Assembly: GCF_022348185.1 (NCBI RefSeq)
Contig: NZ_JAKRFD010000002.1
Coordinates: 62,001-126,000, forward strand
Length of the DNA: 64,000 nucleotides
DNA from: Epibacterium sp. Ofav1-8
GTDB taxonomy: Bacteria; Pseudomonadota; Alphaproteobacteria; Rhodobacterales; Rhodobacteraceae
Direction of reading: 5' to 3'
Below the pieces are notes generated by a model. It was not told where the DNA came from, searched no databases, and saw nothing but the letters and a program-made list of their open reading frames with translations. The position numbers were made by a program, and so were the translations under genes. How positions within the stretch are numbered: the first letter of the stretch is position 1; every line of letters begins with the position of its first letter. Positions 37,535 to 47,586 of this stretch are shown here, piece after piece.

Positions 37535-37554
37535 CCGCGCTTTTTGCACGGGCT

Positions 37555-37593
37555 TTGTGCTCCCTACACCAATGTGTGTGCAAGGGAGCACAA
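37555..37593. promoter_or_regulatory. 11-bp inverted repeat between clpP and clpX
   Basis: Perfect arms TTGTGCTCCCT (37555-37565) and AGGGAGCACAA (37583-37593) with a 17-nt loop. A TTGACA hexamer starts at 37595. It may be a terminator/attenuator after clpP or an operator before a clpX promoter; no T run follows. Confidence 0.55.
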
Positions 37594-37688
37594 TTTGACA
37601 TTGTGGCCGCTTGGGAGCTGTCCTAAGCTGGCCGGACATCGGGGCGAATTGACACGCGCTGGCCCCGAGGCGGATGGAAAGGTAGACC

Positions 37689-38954
37689 ATGGCGACGAAC
37701 TCGAGCGGCGACAGCAAGAACACGCTTTACTGCAGCTTCTGCGGCAAGAGCCAGCATGAGGTGCGCAAGCTGATTGCCGGCCCGACCGTTTTCATCTGTG
37801 ATGAATGCGTCGAGCTGTGCATGGACATCATCCGCGAGGAGACCAAGGCCTCCGGCATGAAGGCGACCGACGGCGTGCCCACGCCCAAGGACATCTGCCA
37901 GGTGCTGGACGACTATGTGATTGGTCAGGCGACAGCCAAACGGGTGCTGTCGGTGGCGGTGCACAACCACTACAAGCGCCTGAACCACGCCCAGAAGGCG
38001 GGCAACGACATCGAGCTGGCGAAATCCAACATCCTGCTGATCGGCCCCACGGGTTGCGGTAAAACTCTGCTGGCGCAAACCCTTGCGCGCATTCTGGATG
38101 TGCCCTTCACCATGGCGGATGCCACCACGCTCACCGAGGCGGGCTATGTGGGTGAGGATGTCGAGAACATCATCCTTAAGCTGTTGCAGGCGTCTGAATA
38201 CAACGTCGAGCGCGCGCAGCGCGGCATCGTCTATATCGACGAGGTCGACAAGATCACCCGCAAGTCCGAAAACCCCTCGATCACCCGCGACGTGTCGGGC
38301 GAGGGCGTGCAGCAGGCCCTGCTGAAGCTGATGGAGGGCACCGTGGCCTCGGTGCCGCCTCAGGGTGGGCGCAAGCATCCGCAGCAGGAATTCCTGCAAG
38401 TGGATACCACCAACATCCTGTTCATCTGCGGCGGGGCCTTTGCCGGTCTCGACAAGATCATCAAGCAGCGCGGCAAGGGCTCTGCCATGGGCTTTGGCGC
38501 GGATGTCCGCGAGGAAAGCGATGCCGGTGTGGGCGAGACCTTCCGCGATCTCGAACCTGAGGATCTGCTGAAATTCGGCCTGATCCCGGAATTCGTCGGC
38601 CGTCTGCCGGTTCTGGCGACGCTCGAAGATCTGGACGAAGATGCGCTGATCACCATCCTGACCAAGCCCAAGAACGCGCTGGTCAAACAGTATCAGCGGC
38701 TCTTCGAGCTTGAGGAAACCGAGCTGGACTTCACCGACGAGGCGCTCTCTGCGATTGCCAAGAAGGCGATCGAGCGCAAGACCGGCGCCCGGGGTCTGCG
38801 CTCCATTCTGGAGGACATCCTGCTCGACACGATGTTTGACCTGCCGGGCATGGAAAGCGTCACCAAGGTGGTGGTCAATGAAGAGGCCGTGAGCGCCGAA
38901 GCACAGCCGCTGATGATCCACGCCGATGAGAAGGAATCGGCCACCGCCGGGTAA
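37689..38954 (+). CDS. clpX: ATP-dependent Clp protease ATP-binding subunit
   Basis: A 421-aa AAA+ unfoldase. The N-terminal zinc domain has C15, C18, C37, C40; Walker A is GPTGCGKT (119-126); Walker B is in [11 protein letters not shown]. It recognises and unfolds substrates for ClpP. In alphaproteobacteria ClpXP controls the cell cycle (CtrA turnover in Caulobacter). Confidence 0.97.
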   Translation: MATNSSGDSKNTLYCSFCGKSQHEVRKLIAGPTVFICDECVELCMDIIREETKASGMKATDGVPTPKDICQVLDDYVIGQATAKRVLSVAVHNHYKRLNHAQKAGNDIELAKSNILLIGPTGCGKTLLAQTLARILDVPFTMADATTLTEAGYVGEDVENIILKLLQASEYNVERAQRGIVYIDEVDKITRKSENPSITRDVSGEGVQQALLKLMEGTVASVPPQGGRKHPQQEFLQVDTTNILFICGGAFAGLDKIIKQRGKGSAMGFGADVREESDAGVGETFRDLEPEDLLKFGLIPEFVGRLPVLATLEDLDEDALITILTKPKNALVKQYQRLFELEETELDFTDEALSAIAKKAIERKTGARGLRSILEDILLDTMFDLPGMESVTKVVVNEEAVSAEAQPLMIHADEKESATAG

Positions 38955-38963
38955 TCCCGTGCG

Positions 38964-39494
38964 ATGCCGGTGAACAAATTTCTGATCAAGGGAATGGCCA
39001 ATGTCGTGCTGACGTTGGCCTTTTTCTATGGGTGCGGGTGGTGGCTTCTGGTTGGGCAGCCCGAACGTCTGCGCGCCCGCGAAGATCCCGTTTACGCGGA
39101 GGAGTTGTTCTCGGGACTGTTGCCGGTGGAGCAGGTTCTGCAATCGCGCAAGTGGCACAGGCGCGGCGCAGAGCCCTGGGACTGCACTTATGCCATCGTG
39201 CGATTGCAAGCCCCGGTGCCCGATCAGCCACCCACGCGAGAGTGGCAAAATGACCTCGGCTGGCAGTATCAGTTTGGCGGCGATTGGTCACCGACGCCAG
39301 CGGCTCCTCTCAAAGCGACGACACGAGATGCCCTTGAGTTTTGTGGAAAATACTGGCCGACTGAACTCTATACAGCGTTGAAATACGCGCGCGACAGCGC
39401 TGGCAGCTGGTTTGATCGGGATCGCATTGGAGAAACACTCTATCTCTATGCGCCACGCCAGAGGTTGGCCGCACGCATTCGATTTGGGGATTGA
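38964..39494 (+). CDS. hypothetical single-pass membrane protein
   Basis: A 176-aa protein. One N-terminal helix (about 11-30) precedes a soluble domain rich in Trp and Tyr (WQNDLGWQYQFGGDW). No family recognised. It starts 9 bp after clpX and may be cotranscribed with it. Function unknown. Confidence 0.7.
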   Translation: MPVNKFLIKGMANVVLTLAFFYGCGWWLLVGQPERLRAREDPVYAEELFSGLLPVEQVLQSRKWHRRGAEPWDCTYAIVRLQAPVPDQPPTREWQNDLGWQYQFGGDWSPTPAAPLKATTRDALEFCGKYWPTELYTALKYARDSAGSWFDRDRIGETLYLYAPRQRLAARIRFGD

Positions 39495-39557
39495 CGCCAC
39501 CGTCAAATGCGAACCTCATTCCGTTGGCGCGTGTAATGTCGAGATCGAGAGGTTCTG

Positions 39558-40265
39558 ATGAAAAGCGAAGCATTCCGGTACAGCGATGGAGTCGACAGGT
39601 TCATCGGCCATCTGGTCTGGGATGACGGCATCGCGACACCTGCGCCCTGTGTCCTGATCGCGCCAGCCTTTGGCGGGCTCAGCGATTTTGAGCGGGCACG
39701 GGCGGAGGAACTGGCGGCACTTGGCTATGTTGCATTCGCTGTTGATTACTACGGAAATGGAACTCGGGTGGAAACGCCGGAAGAGGCGCAGGCGCTGATG
39801 GCGACCGTGACCTCGGACCGCAAGGTGTTGGCGCGTCGCATGGTGGCCGCGCTTGAGGCCGCAAAAGAGCTGCCTCAGGTGGACGCCGGACGCATCGGGG
39901 CGATGGGCTATTGTCTCGGCGGCAAGGCGGTGCTGGATCTGGCGCGCTGCGGTGCGGACATCCGGGCCTGTGTGCCGCTGCATGGCGTCTATGATCGGCC
40001 GAATTTCCGCACTGAGGAGATCCGCCCTGCGGTGCTTGTACTGCATGGCTGGGATGACCCGCTGGCACCGCCCGAGGCCCTGAGCCAGTTGGCGGAGGAG
40101 CTGAACGCCCATTGCCGCGATTGGCAGGTGCTGGGCTTTGGTCACACCGGGCATGCGTTTACCAATCCCAACGCCCGGAACCCCAAGGGCGGCATGCAGT
40201 ATAGCGAACGCGCCAGCGCGCGGGCCTGGCGTGCTCTGACGCAGTTCTTCGCCGAGATGCTGTGA
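39558..40265 (+). CDS. dienelactone hydrolase family protein
   Basis: A 235-aa alpha/beta hydrolase. The nucleophile is C119 (GYCLGG), as in dienelactone hydrolases. Asp is D166 or D167 (HGWDDP) and His is H199 (GFGHTGHAF). It hydrolyses a lactone or small ester; no aromatic ring-cleavage genes are nearby, so a general hydrolase role is likely. Confidence 0.88.
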   Translation: MKSEAFRYSDGVDRFIGHLVWDDGIATPAPCVLIAPAFGGLSDFERARAEELAALGYVAFAVDYYGNGTRVETPEEAQALMATVTSDRKVLARRMVAALEAAKELPQVDAGRIGAMGYCLGGKAVLDLARCGADIRACVPLHGVYDRPNFRTEEIRPAVLVLHGWDDPLAPPEALSQLAEELNAHCRDWQVLGFGHTGHAFTNPNARNPKGGMQYSERASARAWRALTQFFAEML

Positions 40266-40369
40266 TCGCAATCGCAGAGTCGCATGCATACCGGGGTTGA
40301 GCAGAACGCAATTCCGGCTGTCCTGCACTTGGCTTAGCATTTCGGGACACGAAGTGGGAGCGCACAGAA

Positions 40370-40735
40370 ATGAGCATCAAACGCATCTCTTCCGGCGGAG
40401 AGTACGAAGCAAAAATCGGCTATTGCCGTGCCGTTGTGGCGGGCGGTTTTGTTCATGTCGCAGGCACCGTGGGGCAGGGCGATGACGTGGTGGAGCAATG
40501 CCGTTCGGCGCTTGCCACCATCGAGACCGCCCTGACCAAGGCCGGCGCCAGCTTTGCCGATGTCGTGCGGGTGAACTACTACCTGCCGGAGGCGCGTGAG
40601 TTCGAACCCTGCTGGCCGCTCTTGTCCGAGGCGTTCGGCGCGAACCCGCCCGCGGCCACCATGATTGAATGCAACCTGATCGACCCGAAGTTCCGGATCG
40701 AGATCGAGGTCACCGCGCTGGCGCCTTCGGCTTAG
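40370..40735 (+). CDS. RidA family protein
   Basis: A 121-aa YjgF/YER057c/UK114-fold protein. The segment VHVAGTVGQG and the C-terminal MIECNLIDPKFRIEIEVTA follow the family. Canonical RidA deaminates reactive enamines with an Arg at about position 105. Here the matching region reads LIDPKFRIEIE, so Arg is present in the right area. Followed 9 bp later by a glyoxalase-fold gene. Confidence 0.87.
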   Translation: MSIKRISSGGEYEAKIGYCRAVVAGGFVHVAGTVGQGDDVVEQCRSALATIETALTKAGASFADVVRVNYYLPEAREFEPCWPLLSEAFGANPPAATMIECNLIDPKFRIEIEVTALAPSA

Positions 40736-40744
40736 GAGGGGCGC

Positions 40745-41146
40745 ATGACACTGACAGATGTTTCGGCGCGCATTCGCCCGGCCATTCCGGTCTTGCGCAT
40801 TTTTGATCTCGAACAGGCGCGGGCCTTTTATCTCGATTATCTGGGGTTTGTCGCGGATTGGGAATATCGTGCCGAGGAAGATCACCCGGTCTACATGCAG
40901 ATTTCCCGTGCCGATTGCCTGCTGCATCTGACGGAACATCACGGGGATGCCACGCCGGGGTCTACCTGCTTTGTGCCGATGAGCGGCGCGATGAGTTTGC
41001 ATCAGGAACTGGGCGACAAGCGGTTTCGAGGCGTGAAGCCGGCGCTGGACGCGATGCCCTGGGGGCTGCAAATCACCGTCCTCGATCCGTTTGGCAACCG
41101 GTTGCGGTTCTGTGAGCAGCGGAGCGAGACCCAGAAATCCGGCTAA
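40745..41146 (+). CDS. glyoxalase/bleomycin-resistance fold protein
   Basis: A 133-aa VOC-superfamily protein: [22 protein letters not shown] at the N-terminus and [15 protein letters not shown] near the end. Members bind small ligands or act as metal-dependent enzymes. The close relation to RidA upstream is seen only as gene order. Substrate unknown. Confidence 0.85.
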   Translation: MTLTDVSARIRPAIPVLRIFDLEQARAFYLDYLGFVADWEYRAEEDHPVYMQISRADCLLHLTEHHGDATPGSTCFVPMSGAMSLHQELGDKRFRGVKPALDAMPWGLQITVLDPFGNRLRFCEQRSETQKSG

Positions 41147-41267
41147 TCGGGCCGGATCCTGGTGCCGAAATTGCCATTTCCTGCCGTGTATTCACCACCG
41201 CGGGCTGAACCACTGGACCTCGGGTCCAGAATGCGCCATATCGGAGGCGAGATCTTCGGAGGAACCC

Positions 41268-41654
41268 ATGGGAATCCTGAATTCGCTATTGCAGGCCGTG
41301 ACCTGGTGGAACGGCGCCACCCTGAACACTCTGATCTATACCCGCCGCAAGGGGGAAAAGGTCGGGGAGGACGATCAGGGCAATGTGTTTTACCGCAACG
41401 CCGATGACAGCCGCCGCTGGGTGATTTTCAATGGTGAGGCGGAAGCCTCGCGCGTCAGCGCCGATTGGCACGGCTGGCTGCACCGCACCTATGATGAGGT
41501 GCCGAGCGAAAAGCCGCTGAAGCACAAGCCCTGGGAAAAGCCGCATCAGGAAAACCTGACCGGGACCGTCATGGCCTATGCCCCGGCGGGGTCTCTGCGG
41601 GCCGGGGGCGCTCCGAAGGAACGCAGCGATTACGAGGCCTGGAGCCCCGAATAA
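41268..41654 (+). CDS. NADH:ubiquinone oxidoreductase accessory subunit (NDUFA12)
   Basis: A 128-aa protein with the NDUFA12 pattern: [56 protein letters not shown]. It is an accessory subunit of alphaproteobacterial and mitochondrial complex I, encoded apart from the nuo operon. Start 41268 has GGAGG upstream. Confidence 0.95.
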   Translation: MGILNSLLQAVTWWNGATLNTLIYTRRKGEKVGEDDQGNVFYRNADDSRRWVIFNGEAEASRVSADWHGWLHRTYDEVPSEKPLKHKPWEKPHQENLTGTVMAYAPAGSLRAGGAPKERSDYEAWSPE

Positions 41655-41747
41655 CCGCAGGGTTCGCCCGGTGCAGCATTTCTCTGATCGTTCGTCCGTT
41701 TGGCGGCGAGGGATTTTTTCCGATCTGGCCAAAAGGCAGGATTTTTC

Positions 41748-42206
41748 ATGACCCATTCCACCACCGAAGTTATGACCGGCGGGCTCGTGCTTGTTGTCGC
41801 GGCCGGTTTTGCCTTCTACGCGGCACAGGCGGCGGGACTGTCCCGTGGCGGTGACAGCTATCCGCTGACCGCCTCCTTTCGCTCTCTGGAAGGGGTGAGC
41901 GTCGGCACCGACGTGCGTCTGGCGGGCGTGAAGATCGGCACCGTCACGAATGTGGCGCTGAACGCAGAGACCTTTCGCGCCGACACCACGTTTTCGGTCG
42001 ATCAGAACATCATGATCCCCGACGACAGCGCGATCGTGATTGCCTCCGAAGGCTTGCTGGGCGGCAATTTTGTCGAGGTGATGCCAGGCGGATCGCCGTT
42101 CAACCTGGAGCCCGGTGACGAGATCGTCGACACCCAGGGCGCCGTGAGCCTGATTTCGCTTCTGGTCAAGTTCGTCTCCGGCAGCGGGGGCGACGAAGGA
42201 TCCTGA
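41748..42206 (+). CDS. mlaD: MlaD-type MCE protein (phospholipid transport)
   Basis: A 152-aa protein with one N-terminal helix (about 9-30) and one MCE domain (RSLEGVSVGTDVRLAGVKIGTV). MlaD binds phospholipids between outer and inner membranes in the Mla ABC system. The other mla genes are not in the window. It shares one base with the next gene (stop/start overlap). Confidence 0.9.
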   Translation: MTHSTTEVMTGGLVLVVAAGFAFYAAQAAGLSRGGDSYPLTASFRSLEGVSVGTDVRLAGVKIGTVTNVALNAETFRADTTFSVDQNIMIPDDSAIVIASEGLLGGNFVEVMPGGSPFNLEPGDEIVDTQGAVSLISLLVKFVSGSGGDEGS

Positions 42207-42643
42207 TGCTGAGAGCTGTTCTATGTGCCCTGAGCCTGTGCGCGGCAACTGGTGTTGCGGCGCAGTCGATTTCTGTTGAGGAACTGGCCCCGGCGCCGGT
42301 CGCGCCGCTGGTGCCCGAAAACCGCGAGCGTGTCGAGCGTGTCGAGGCAGAAACGGGCAATCTCGTCAGCCTGCGCGGTCTCGACAAGGTCAATGGCAAG
42401 AGCATTGACGTCGAGGTACGCAGTGGTGGATCGGTCGAGATCTTTGGCCTGCTGGTCACACTGCGTGAATGCCGCTACCCGGCGGAAAACCCCACGGGCG
42501 ATGCCTATGCGTTTCTCAGCATTCGCGATCCGCAGGATGGACGGGTGTTCTTTGATGGCTGGATGATCGCCTCCAGTCCGGCGCTCAATGCGCTGGATCA
42601 CCGCCGCTACGACGTTTGGGTCCTGCGCTGCAAAAGCGTCTGA
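42206..42643 (+). CDS. DUF2155 family secreted protein
   Basis: A 145-aa protein with a signal peptide (about 1-19). The DUF2155 domain includes LRGLDKVNGKSIDVEVRSG and CRYPAENPTGDAYAFLSI. An alphaproteobacterial family of unknown role, typically next to mlaD and aat. Its 3' end overlaps the 3' end of aat by 37 bp on the opposite strand. Confidence 0.88.
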   Translation: MLRAVLCALSLCAATGVAAQSISVEELAPAPVAPLVPENRERVERVEAETGNLVSLRGLDKVNGKSIDVEVRSGGSVEIFGLLVTLRECRYPAENPTGDAYAFLSIRDPQDGRVFFDGWMIASSPALNALDHRRYDVWVLRCKSV

Positions 42644-43239
42644 GGCGACGGAATTTCGGGCGTCAGAAAATCCGCAGAGAGCTGCAGCGCCTCAGCCAGC
42701 ATCCGGCGATAGCGTCCACGTGCGATTTCCTGGCCTCCAAGCGACGCCAGATGCGGCGTGATGAACTGGGTGTCGCACAGGCGGTAGCCACCGGCGTTGA
42801 GACGATCCACCAGATAGGCCAGCGCGATTTTCGAGGCATCGCGCCGGCGCGAGAACATGCTTTCGCCAAAGAATGCCGCGCCCAGCGAAACACCGTAGAC
42901 CCCGCCCGCAAGATCGCCCTCGATCCAGACTTCGACGGAATGGGCAAAGCCCATCACATGCAGTTCCAGGTAGCGGTCAAAGATCTCCTCGTTGATCCAG
43001 GTCTCCTCGCGATCCGAGCAGCCGCGCACCACACCTGCAAAATCCCGGTTGACGGAGATCTCGTAATCATCGCGGCGCAGGCGTTTGCCCAGCGAGCGTG
43101 AGATCCGGAACCCGTCAAGCGGCAGGATGCCACGGCGCTTGGGATCGACCCAGAACACCTCCGGGTCGTCGCGGCTCTCCGCCATGGGAAAGACGCCGCT
43201 GGCATAGGCATGCAGTAGAAGATCAGCGCTGAGCGTCAT
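42607..43239 (-). CDS. aat: leucyl/phenylalanyl-tRNA-protein transferase
   Basis: A 210-aa transferase: GVFPMAESRDDPEVFWVDPKRRG, HSVEVWIEGDLAGGVYGVSLGAAFFGESMFS and DTQFITPHLASLG are family hallmarks. It adds Leu or Phe to N-terminal Arg/Lys, marking proteins for ClpS-ClpAP. It lies downstream of accB-accC on the same strand. Confidence 0.96.
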   Translation of the reverse strand: MTLSADLLLHAYASGVFPMAESRDDPEVFWVDPKRRGILPLDGFRISRSLGKRLRRDDYEISVNRDFAGVVRGCSDREETWINEEIFDRYLELHVMGFAHSVEVWIEGDLAGGVYGVSLGAAFFGESMFSRRRDASKIALAYLVDRLNAGGYRLCDTQFITPHLASLGGQEIARGRYRRMLAEALQLSADFLTPEIPSPQTLLQRRTQTS

Positions 43240-43307
43240 GAGAAAGAGCCTAGCACAATAGGACAGGGGCGGCAGAAGAACCTGCCGCCCCTGTCGTCAG
43301 GTCAGTA

Positions 43308-44651
43308 TCACAGATTGGCGTCGAGCCATTTTTCCAGCCAGTGAATATTGTAGTCACCGGTCTGGACGTCTTTTTCCTGCAGGAGCGCGTGGAACAGCGG
43401 CACCGTGGTGTCGATCCCGTCCACGATCAACTCGCCCAGCGAACGGCTGAGACGCGCCAGCGCCTCGTCCCGGTCACGGCCATGCACGATCAGCTTGCCG
43501 ATCAGGCTGTCATAGTAGGGTGGGATCGAATAGCCGTCATAAAGCGCCGAATCCATCCGTACACCCAGGCCGCCGGGGGCGTGGTATGCGGTGATCTTGC
43601 CCGGGCAGGGCGAGAAGTTCGGCAGTTTCTCGGCGTTGATGCGCACCTCGATGGCGTGACCGTTGATGGTCAGATCGTCCTGGCTGAACGACAGCGGCAG
43701 GCCGGAGGCCACGCGGATCTGTTCACGCACCAGATCGACACCAAAGATGGCCTCGGTCACCGGGTGTTCCACCTGCAGGCGGGTGTTCATCTCGATGAAG
43801 TAGAACTCGCCGTCCTCATAGAGGAACTCGACAGTGCCCGCGCCGGAGTAGCCCATCTTGCCGATGGCGTCGGCGCAGATCTTGCCGATCTTGGCGCGCT
43901 CTTCCTCAGAGATGCAGGGGCCGGGGGCCTCTTCGAACACTTTCTGGTGGCGGCGCTGCAAGGAGCAGTCGCGCTCGCCCAGATGGACGCCGCCACCCTG
44001 GCCGTCGCCAAAGACCTGTATCTCGATATGGCGCGGACGCTGGAGATATTTCTCCATGTAGACTTCGTCGTTGCCAAAGGCGGCCTTGGCCTCGGAGCGG
44101 GCGGTCTGGAACGCATGGACCAGTTCGGACTCGGTCTGCGCCACTTTCATGCCGCGACCACCACCACCGGCGGTGGCCTTGATGATGACCGGATAACCCA
44201 TGTCGGCGGCGACGGTCTTGGCGGTCTCCACGTCGGGCACGCCCCCGTCGGAGCCGGGCACACAGGGAATGCCAAGCGCCTTTGCGGTATCCTTTGCGGT
44301 GATCTTGTCACCCATCTGGCGGATATGCTCGGCGGAGGGGCCGATAAAGGTGATGCCGTGATCCTCGACGATCTGAACGAAGTTCGCGTTCTCCGACAGG
44401 AAGCCATAGCCCGGGTGGATCGCCTGGGCGCCGGAAATCTCGCAGGCGGAGATGATGGCGGGGATCGACAGGTAGCTTTGGGTGCCGGAGGGCGGGCCGA
44501 TACAGATGGATTCATCCGCCATGCGCACATGCATCGCGTCGGCATCGGCGGTGGAGTGCACCGCGACGGACTGGATGCCCATCTCGCGGCAGGCACGGAT
44601 CACGCGCAGCGCGATCTCACCCCGGTTGGCAATCAGGATTTTATCAAACAT
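43308..44651 (-). CDS. accC: acetyl-CoA carboxylase biotin carboxylase subunit
   Basis: A 447-aa ATP-grasp enzyme: [14 protein letters not shown], the Gly-rich ATP loop [11 protein letters not shown], and the catalytic region [14 protein letters not shown]. It carboxylates biotin on AccB for malonyl-CoA synthesis. It starts 9 bp after accB. Confidence 0.97.
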   Translation of the reverse strand: MFDKILIANRGEIALRVIRACREMGIQSVAVHSTADADAMHVRMADESICIGPPSGTQSYLSIPAIISACEISGAQAIHPGYGFLSENANFVQIVEDHGITFIGPSAEHIRQMGDKITAKDTAKALGIPCVPGSDGGVPDVETAKTVAADMGYPVIIKATAGGGGRGMKVAQTESELVHAFQTARSEAKAAFGNDEVYMEKYLQRPRHIEIQVFGDGQGGGVHLGERDCSLQRRHQKVFEEAPGPCISEEERAKIGKICADAIGKMGYSGAGTVEFLYEDGEFYFIEMNTRLQVEHPVTEAIFGVDLVREQIRVASGLPLSFSQDDLTINGHAIEVRINAEKLPNFSPCPGKITAYHAPGGLGVRMDSALYDGYSIPPYYDSLIGKLIVHGRDRDEALARLSRSLGELIVDGIDTTVPLFHALLQEKDVQTGDYNIHWLEKWLDANL

Positions 44652-44660
44652 GGGACCGCC

Positions 44661-45158
44661 TTACTCGACGATGACAAGCGGAGAGCCGAACTCGACCGCA
44701 GCACCGTCCTCGACCAGGATGCGTTTTACGGTGCCGGATTTGGGCGCCGGGATGTGATTCATGGTCTTCATCGCCTCGACGATCAACAGCGTATCGCCTT
44801 CGCTGACCTGCTGACCAACGGAGGTAAAGGCGGCAGCCCCCGGTTCCGGCGCCAGATAGGCGGTGCCCACCATCGGCGAGGTCACGGCGCCAGGGTGGCT
44901 GGCGGGATCTTCCGCAACCTCTGCGGCGGCGGCAGGGGCCGCGGCTGCGGGGGCAGCGGCGGCTGCCGGTGCGGGGGCCGCTGCGGCGACCTGTACCGGT
45001 GCGGGGACGGCGGGGATATGACGGGAGACGCGCACGTTCAGGCTGTCATCCTCGGCATAGTCACGCTTGACCTGAAGTTCGGTCAGGTCGTTCTCGCGCA
45101 AAAGCTCAGCCAGAGCCTTGATGAACGCCACATCTGCTTCGTGAGATTTATTTGTCAT
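44661..45158 (-). CDS. accB: acetyl-CoA carboxylase biotin carboxyl carrier protein
   Basis: A 165-aa protein. A helical N-terminus is followed by an Ala/Pro-rich linker (about 50-90) and a biotinyl domain with K131 in EAMKTMN. Linker length is typical. First gene of accB-accC. Confidence 0.96.
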   Translation of the reverse strand: MTNKSHEADVAFIKALAELLRENDLTELQVKRDYAEDDSLNVRVSRHIPAVPAPVQVAAAAPAPAAAAAPAAAAPAAAAEVAEDPASHPGAVTSPMVGTAYLAPEPGAAAFTSVGQQVSEGDTLLIVEAMKTMNHIPAPKSGTVKRILVEDGAAVEFGSPLVIVE

Positions 45159-45331
45159 TTTGTTCCTCGGCAGGGTCCTGTCTGGCCCCGAAGGCTTCCG
45201 GGGCGGAAATTTTCGGCCTTATATGCCATAGCTGACCATAAGGAAAGCGTACTTGATCGCGGCCCAAGATGAGGGCGAACGTATCCGGTTTCAATGGTTT
45301 TTGCAGGGGAATATTCCGGTTCCGGGGGCGC

Positions 45332-45871
45332 TCAGAGCGGCATGCCGCTGAGTTTGGCCACCAGTTCGGGCAGCTTGCGCGCGCCGAACTTGTCCAGCAG
45401 TCGCGCCCGGTGAGTCTCTACCGTGCGGTAGGACAGGCCCAGCTTCAGCCCGATCTCCTTGGCGGACAATCCCCGGCAAGTCAGGATCGCGACGTCACGC
45501 TCGCGCGGGGTCAGGCTGACAACAGGGCGTTCTTCCGAAAGATCGGCAAACGACCAGACGCCAGTTTGAAAGGGCTGATCGCTGCGGCTGGTGGAGCGGC
45601 CCCGCACCCGGCACCAGAACAGCGCACCACAGCAGCGCCGCATGATGCGTTCATCATTGTAAACCCCGCTCTGGGCTTCGGGCATCTGCAGGAGTTCACC
45701 GATGCGATGATAATCCTCCGGACTGGGGTAGAGCGCGGCGATCGGCAGGTCGCACAGCTCGGCGGGATCACCGCCAAAGGTTTCGGCGAATTGCAGGTTG
45801 CAGCGCTTGATGACGCGATGCTCCAGCACGGCAAGACCAACGGGAGCGAATTCGAAGGCGGGATCAGACAT
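45332..45871 (-). CDS. PAS-LuxR-type transcriptional regulator
   Basis: A 179-aa protein. The N-terminal part (about 1-105) resembles a PAS fold (EFAPVGLAVLEHRVIKRCN). The C-terminal LuxR HTH (about 117-175) has LTPRERDVAILTCRGLSAKEIGLKLGLSYRTVETHRARLLDKFG. It senses an unknown small signal. It lies downstream of a strong terminator that ends the liv operon, and upstream of accB. Confidence 0.85.
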   Translation of the reverse strand: MSDPAFEFAPVGLAVLEHRVIKRCNLQFAETFGGDPAELCDLPIAALYPSPEDYHRIGELLQMPEAQSGVYNDERIMRRCCGALFWCRVRGRSTSRSDQPFQTGVWSFADLSEERPVVSLTPRERDVAILTCRGLSAKEIGLKLGLSYRTVETHRARLLDKFGARKLPELVAKLSGMPL

Positions 45872-45962
45872 GTGCCGGTTTTACGCCGGACGCGGCGCAA
45901 AGGGAACGCCCCTCTGCATCGCCGCACCACGCGGGGCGGGCAGGGCGCAGCCGCGAAACAGC

Positions 45963-45992
45963 AAAAAACGGCCGGGCGCGTGGTGCGGCCCG
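45963..45992 (-). terminator. rho-independent terminator of the liv operon
   Basis: On the minus strand a CGGGCCGC/GCGCCCG stem with one bulged C is followed by a run of six T (A run at 45963-45968 on plus). It lies 58 bp downstream of the livF stop. Confidence 0.7.
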
Positions 45993-46049
45993 ACCGATGA
46001 GGTGCGCGCGGCTGTCCATGGCCGTGCGACGGGGAGGTTTCTTCAGGGA

Positions 46050-46805
46050 TCAGATCGCGAGGTATTCCGAGCGCAGTTCCTCGTTTTCCAGCACTTCGGC
46101 GGCGGTGCCGTCAAAGACGATGCCGCCGGTATCCAGGATTACGGCGCGATCCGCCAGTTGCAGCGCCCGCACCGCATTCTGTTCCACCAGAATCGTCGTC
46201 ATGCCCTGTTCCTTGATGTGGATGAGGGTCTTTTCGATCTCGTCCACGATCACCGGCGCGAGGCCCTCGTAGGGTTCGTCGAGCAGGAGCACCTTGATAT
46301 CGCGGGCCAGCGCGCGGGCGATCGCCAGCATCTGCTGTTCGCCACCGGAGAGGGTCACGCCCTCCTGCTTGCGGCGTTCGCCCAGACGCGGGAACAACTC
46401 GTAAAGGCGCTCGATCGACCAGCCGATGGGCGGTGCGATCTGTGCCAGCTCGAGGTTTTCCTCGACGGTGAGGCCGGGGATGATGCGGCGATCCTCGGGC
46501 ACCAGACCCAGGCCGGCGGCGGCGGCTTCGTGGCTCTCCATCAGATGCAGCGGCTGGTGGTCGAGCCAGATCTCGCCGCGCGTGACCATGGGCGAGCCGG
46601 TGCGGGCGATCGACCGCAGGGTCGAGGTCTTGCCAGCACCGTTGCGGCCCAGAAGCGCCAGGATCTCGCCCTCATGGACGTTGAAATTGATGCCCTGCAC
46701 GATATAGCTCTCGCCATAATAGGCATGGACGTCCCAGACCGATAGAAAGGCCGGAGCCGTGGCCGCCTGGTTCACACCCTTGGAGAAATCAGGTTTGACG
46801 TTCAT
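46050..46805 (-). CDS. livF: branched-chain-type ABC transporter ATP-binding protein LivF
   Basis: A 251-aa ATPase: Walker A GRNGAGKT, signature LSGGEQQMLAIARAL, Walker B LLLDEPYEGLAP. Cytoplasmic energy subunit of the HAAT importer. Last gene of the operon; 15-bp gap from livG. Confidence 0.93.
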   Translation of the reverse strand: MNVKPDFSKGVNQAATAPAFLSVWDVHAYYGESYIVQGINFNVHEGEILALLGRNGAGKTSTLRSIARTGSPMVTRGEIWLDHQPLHLMESHEAAAAGLGLVPEDRRIIPGLTVEENLELAQIAPPIGWSIERLYELFPRLGERRKQEGVTLSGGEQQMLAIARALARDIKVLLLDEPYEGLAPVIVDEIEKTLIHIKEQGMTTILVEQNAVRALQLADRAVILDTGGIVFDGTAAEVLENEELRSEYLAI

Positions 46806-46820
46806 ATCTCTGTCCCCTTG

Positions 46821-47576
46821 TTACGCGGTTTCGCCGAGGTAGGCTTCGCGGACCTTTGGATTGCCGCGAATGTTCTCGGGGTCGTCTTCCACCAGAGGTG
46901 TCCCCTGCGCGAGCACGGTGATCCGGTTGGCGAGCGAGAACACCACATGCATGTCGTGCTCGATGATGGCGATGGTGATGTTGCGCTCTTCCGAGATCTG
47001 TTTCAGCAGGTCGATGGTATTGTTGGTATCGGCGCGTGCCATGCCCGCGGTGGGTTCGTCCAGCAGCAGCAGGCGCGGCTCCTGGCTGAGGCACATGCCG
47101 ATTTCCAGCCGTCGCTTGTCACCGCGCGACAGCGAGGCCGCATGCATGTGCCGCTTGTCGGCCATGTTCATCTCTTCCAGCATGTGCTCGGCCTTGTCCA
47201 TGATGTCCTTCTGCGACAGCACCGAGGCGATGGCGTTCAGCTCGAACGCCCCGTCACGCTTGGCCAGGCAGGGGATCATCATGTTTTCCAGCACCGTCAG
47301 ATCGCCAAAGATCTCAGGCGTCTGGAACACGCGGGAAATGCCCATCTGGTTGATCTCGTAGGGCGCGCGGCCCAGCACCGACTGACCGTCGAACATCACC
47401 GATCCGGTGTCTGGGATCAGCTTGCCCACAAGGCAGTTCAGCAGGGTCGACTTGCCCGCGCCGTTCGGGCCGATGATGGCGTGAACCGAGTTCTCCTTGA
47501 CCGAGAGGTTCACATCCGACAGCGCTTGCAGGCCGCCAAAGCGTTTGCCCACGTTTTTGACTTCGAGAATACCCAT
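46821..47576 (-). CDS. livG: branched-chain-type ABC transporter ATP-binding protein LivG
   Basis: A 251-aa ATPase: Walker A GPNGAGKST, Walker B LLLDEPTAGM. The signature reads LSRGDKRRLEIGMCL rather than the usual LSGGQ. Similar variants occur in LivG/UrtD-like proteins for non-amino-acid substrates. Start 47576 (MGILEVK) fits; the frame upstream is open but unrelated. Confidence 0.92.
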   Translation of the reverse strand: MGILEVKNVGKRFGGLQALSDVNLSVKENSVHAIIGPNGAGKSTLLNCLVGKLIPDTGSVMFDGQSVLGRAPYEINQMGISRVFQTPEIFGDLTVLENMMIPCLAKRDGAFELNAIASVLSQKDIMDKAEHMLEEMNMADKRHMHAASLSRGDKRRLEIGMCLSQEPRLLLLDEPTAGMARADTNNTIDLLKQISEERNITIAIIEHDMHVVFSLANRITVLAQGTPLVEDDPENIRGNPKVREAYLGETA

Positions 47577-47586
47577 GTCTCTCTCC

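Noticed and set aside
43341-45272. 643-codon open frame opposite accC-accB
   Set aside because: Gly/His/Asp-rich shadow; accC and accB are certain.
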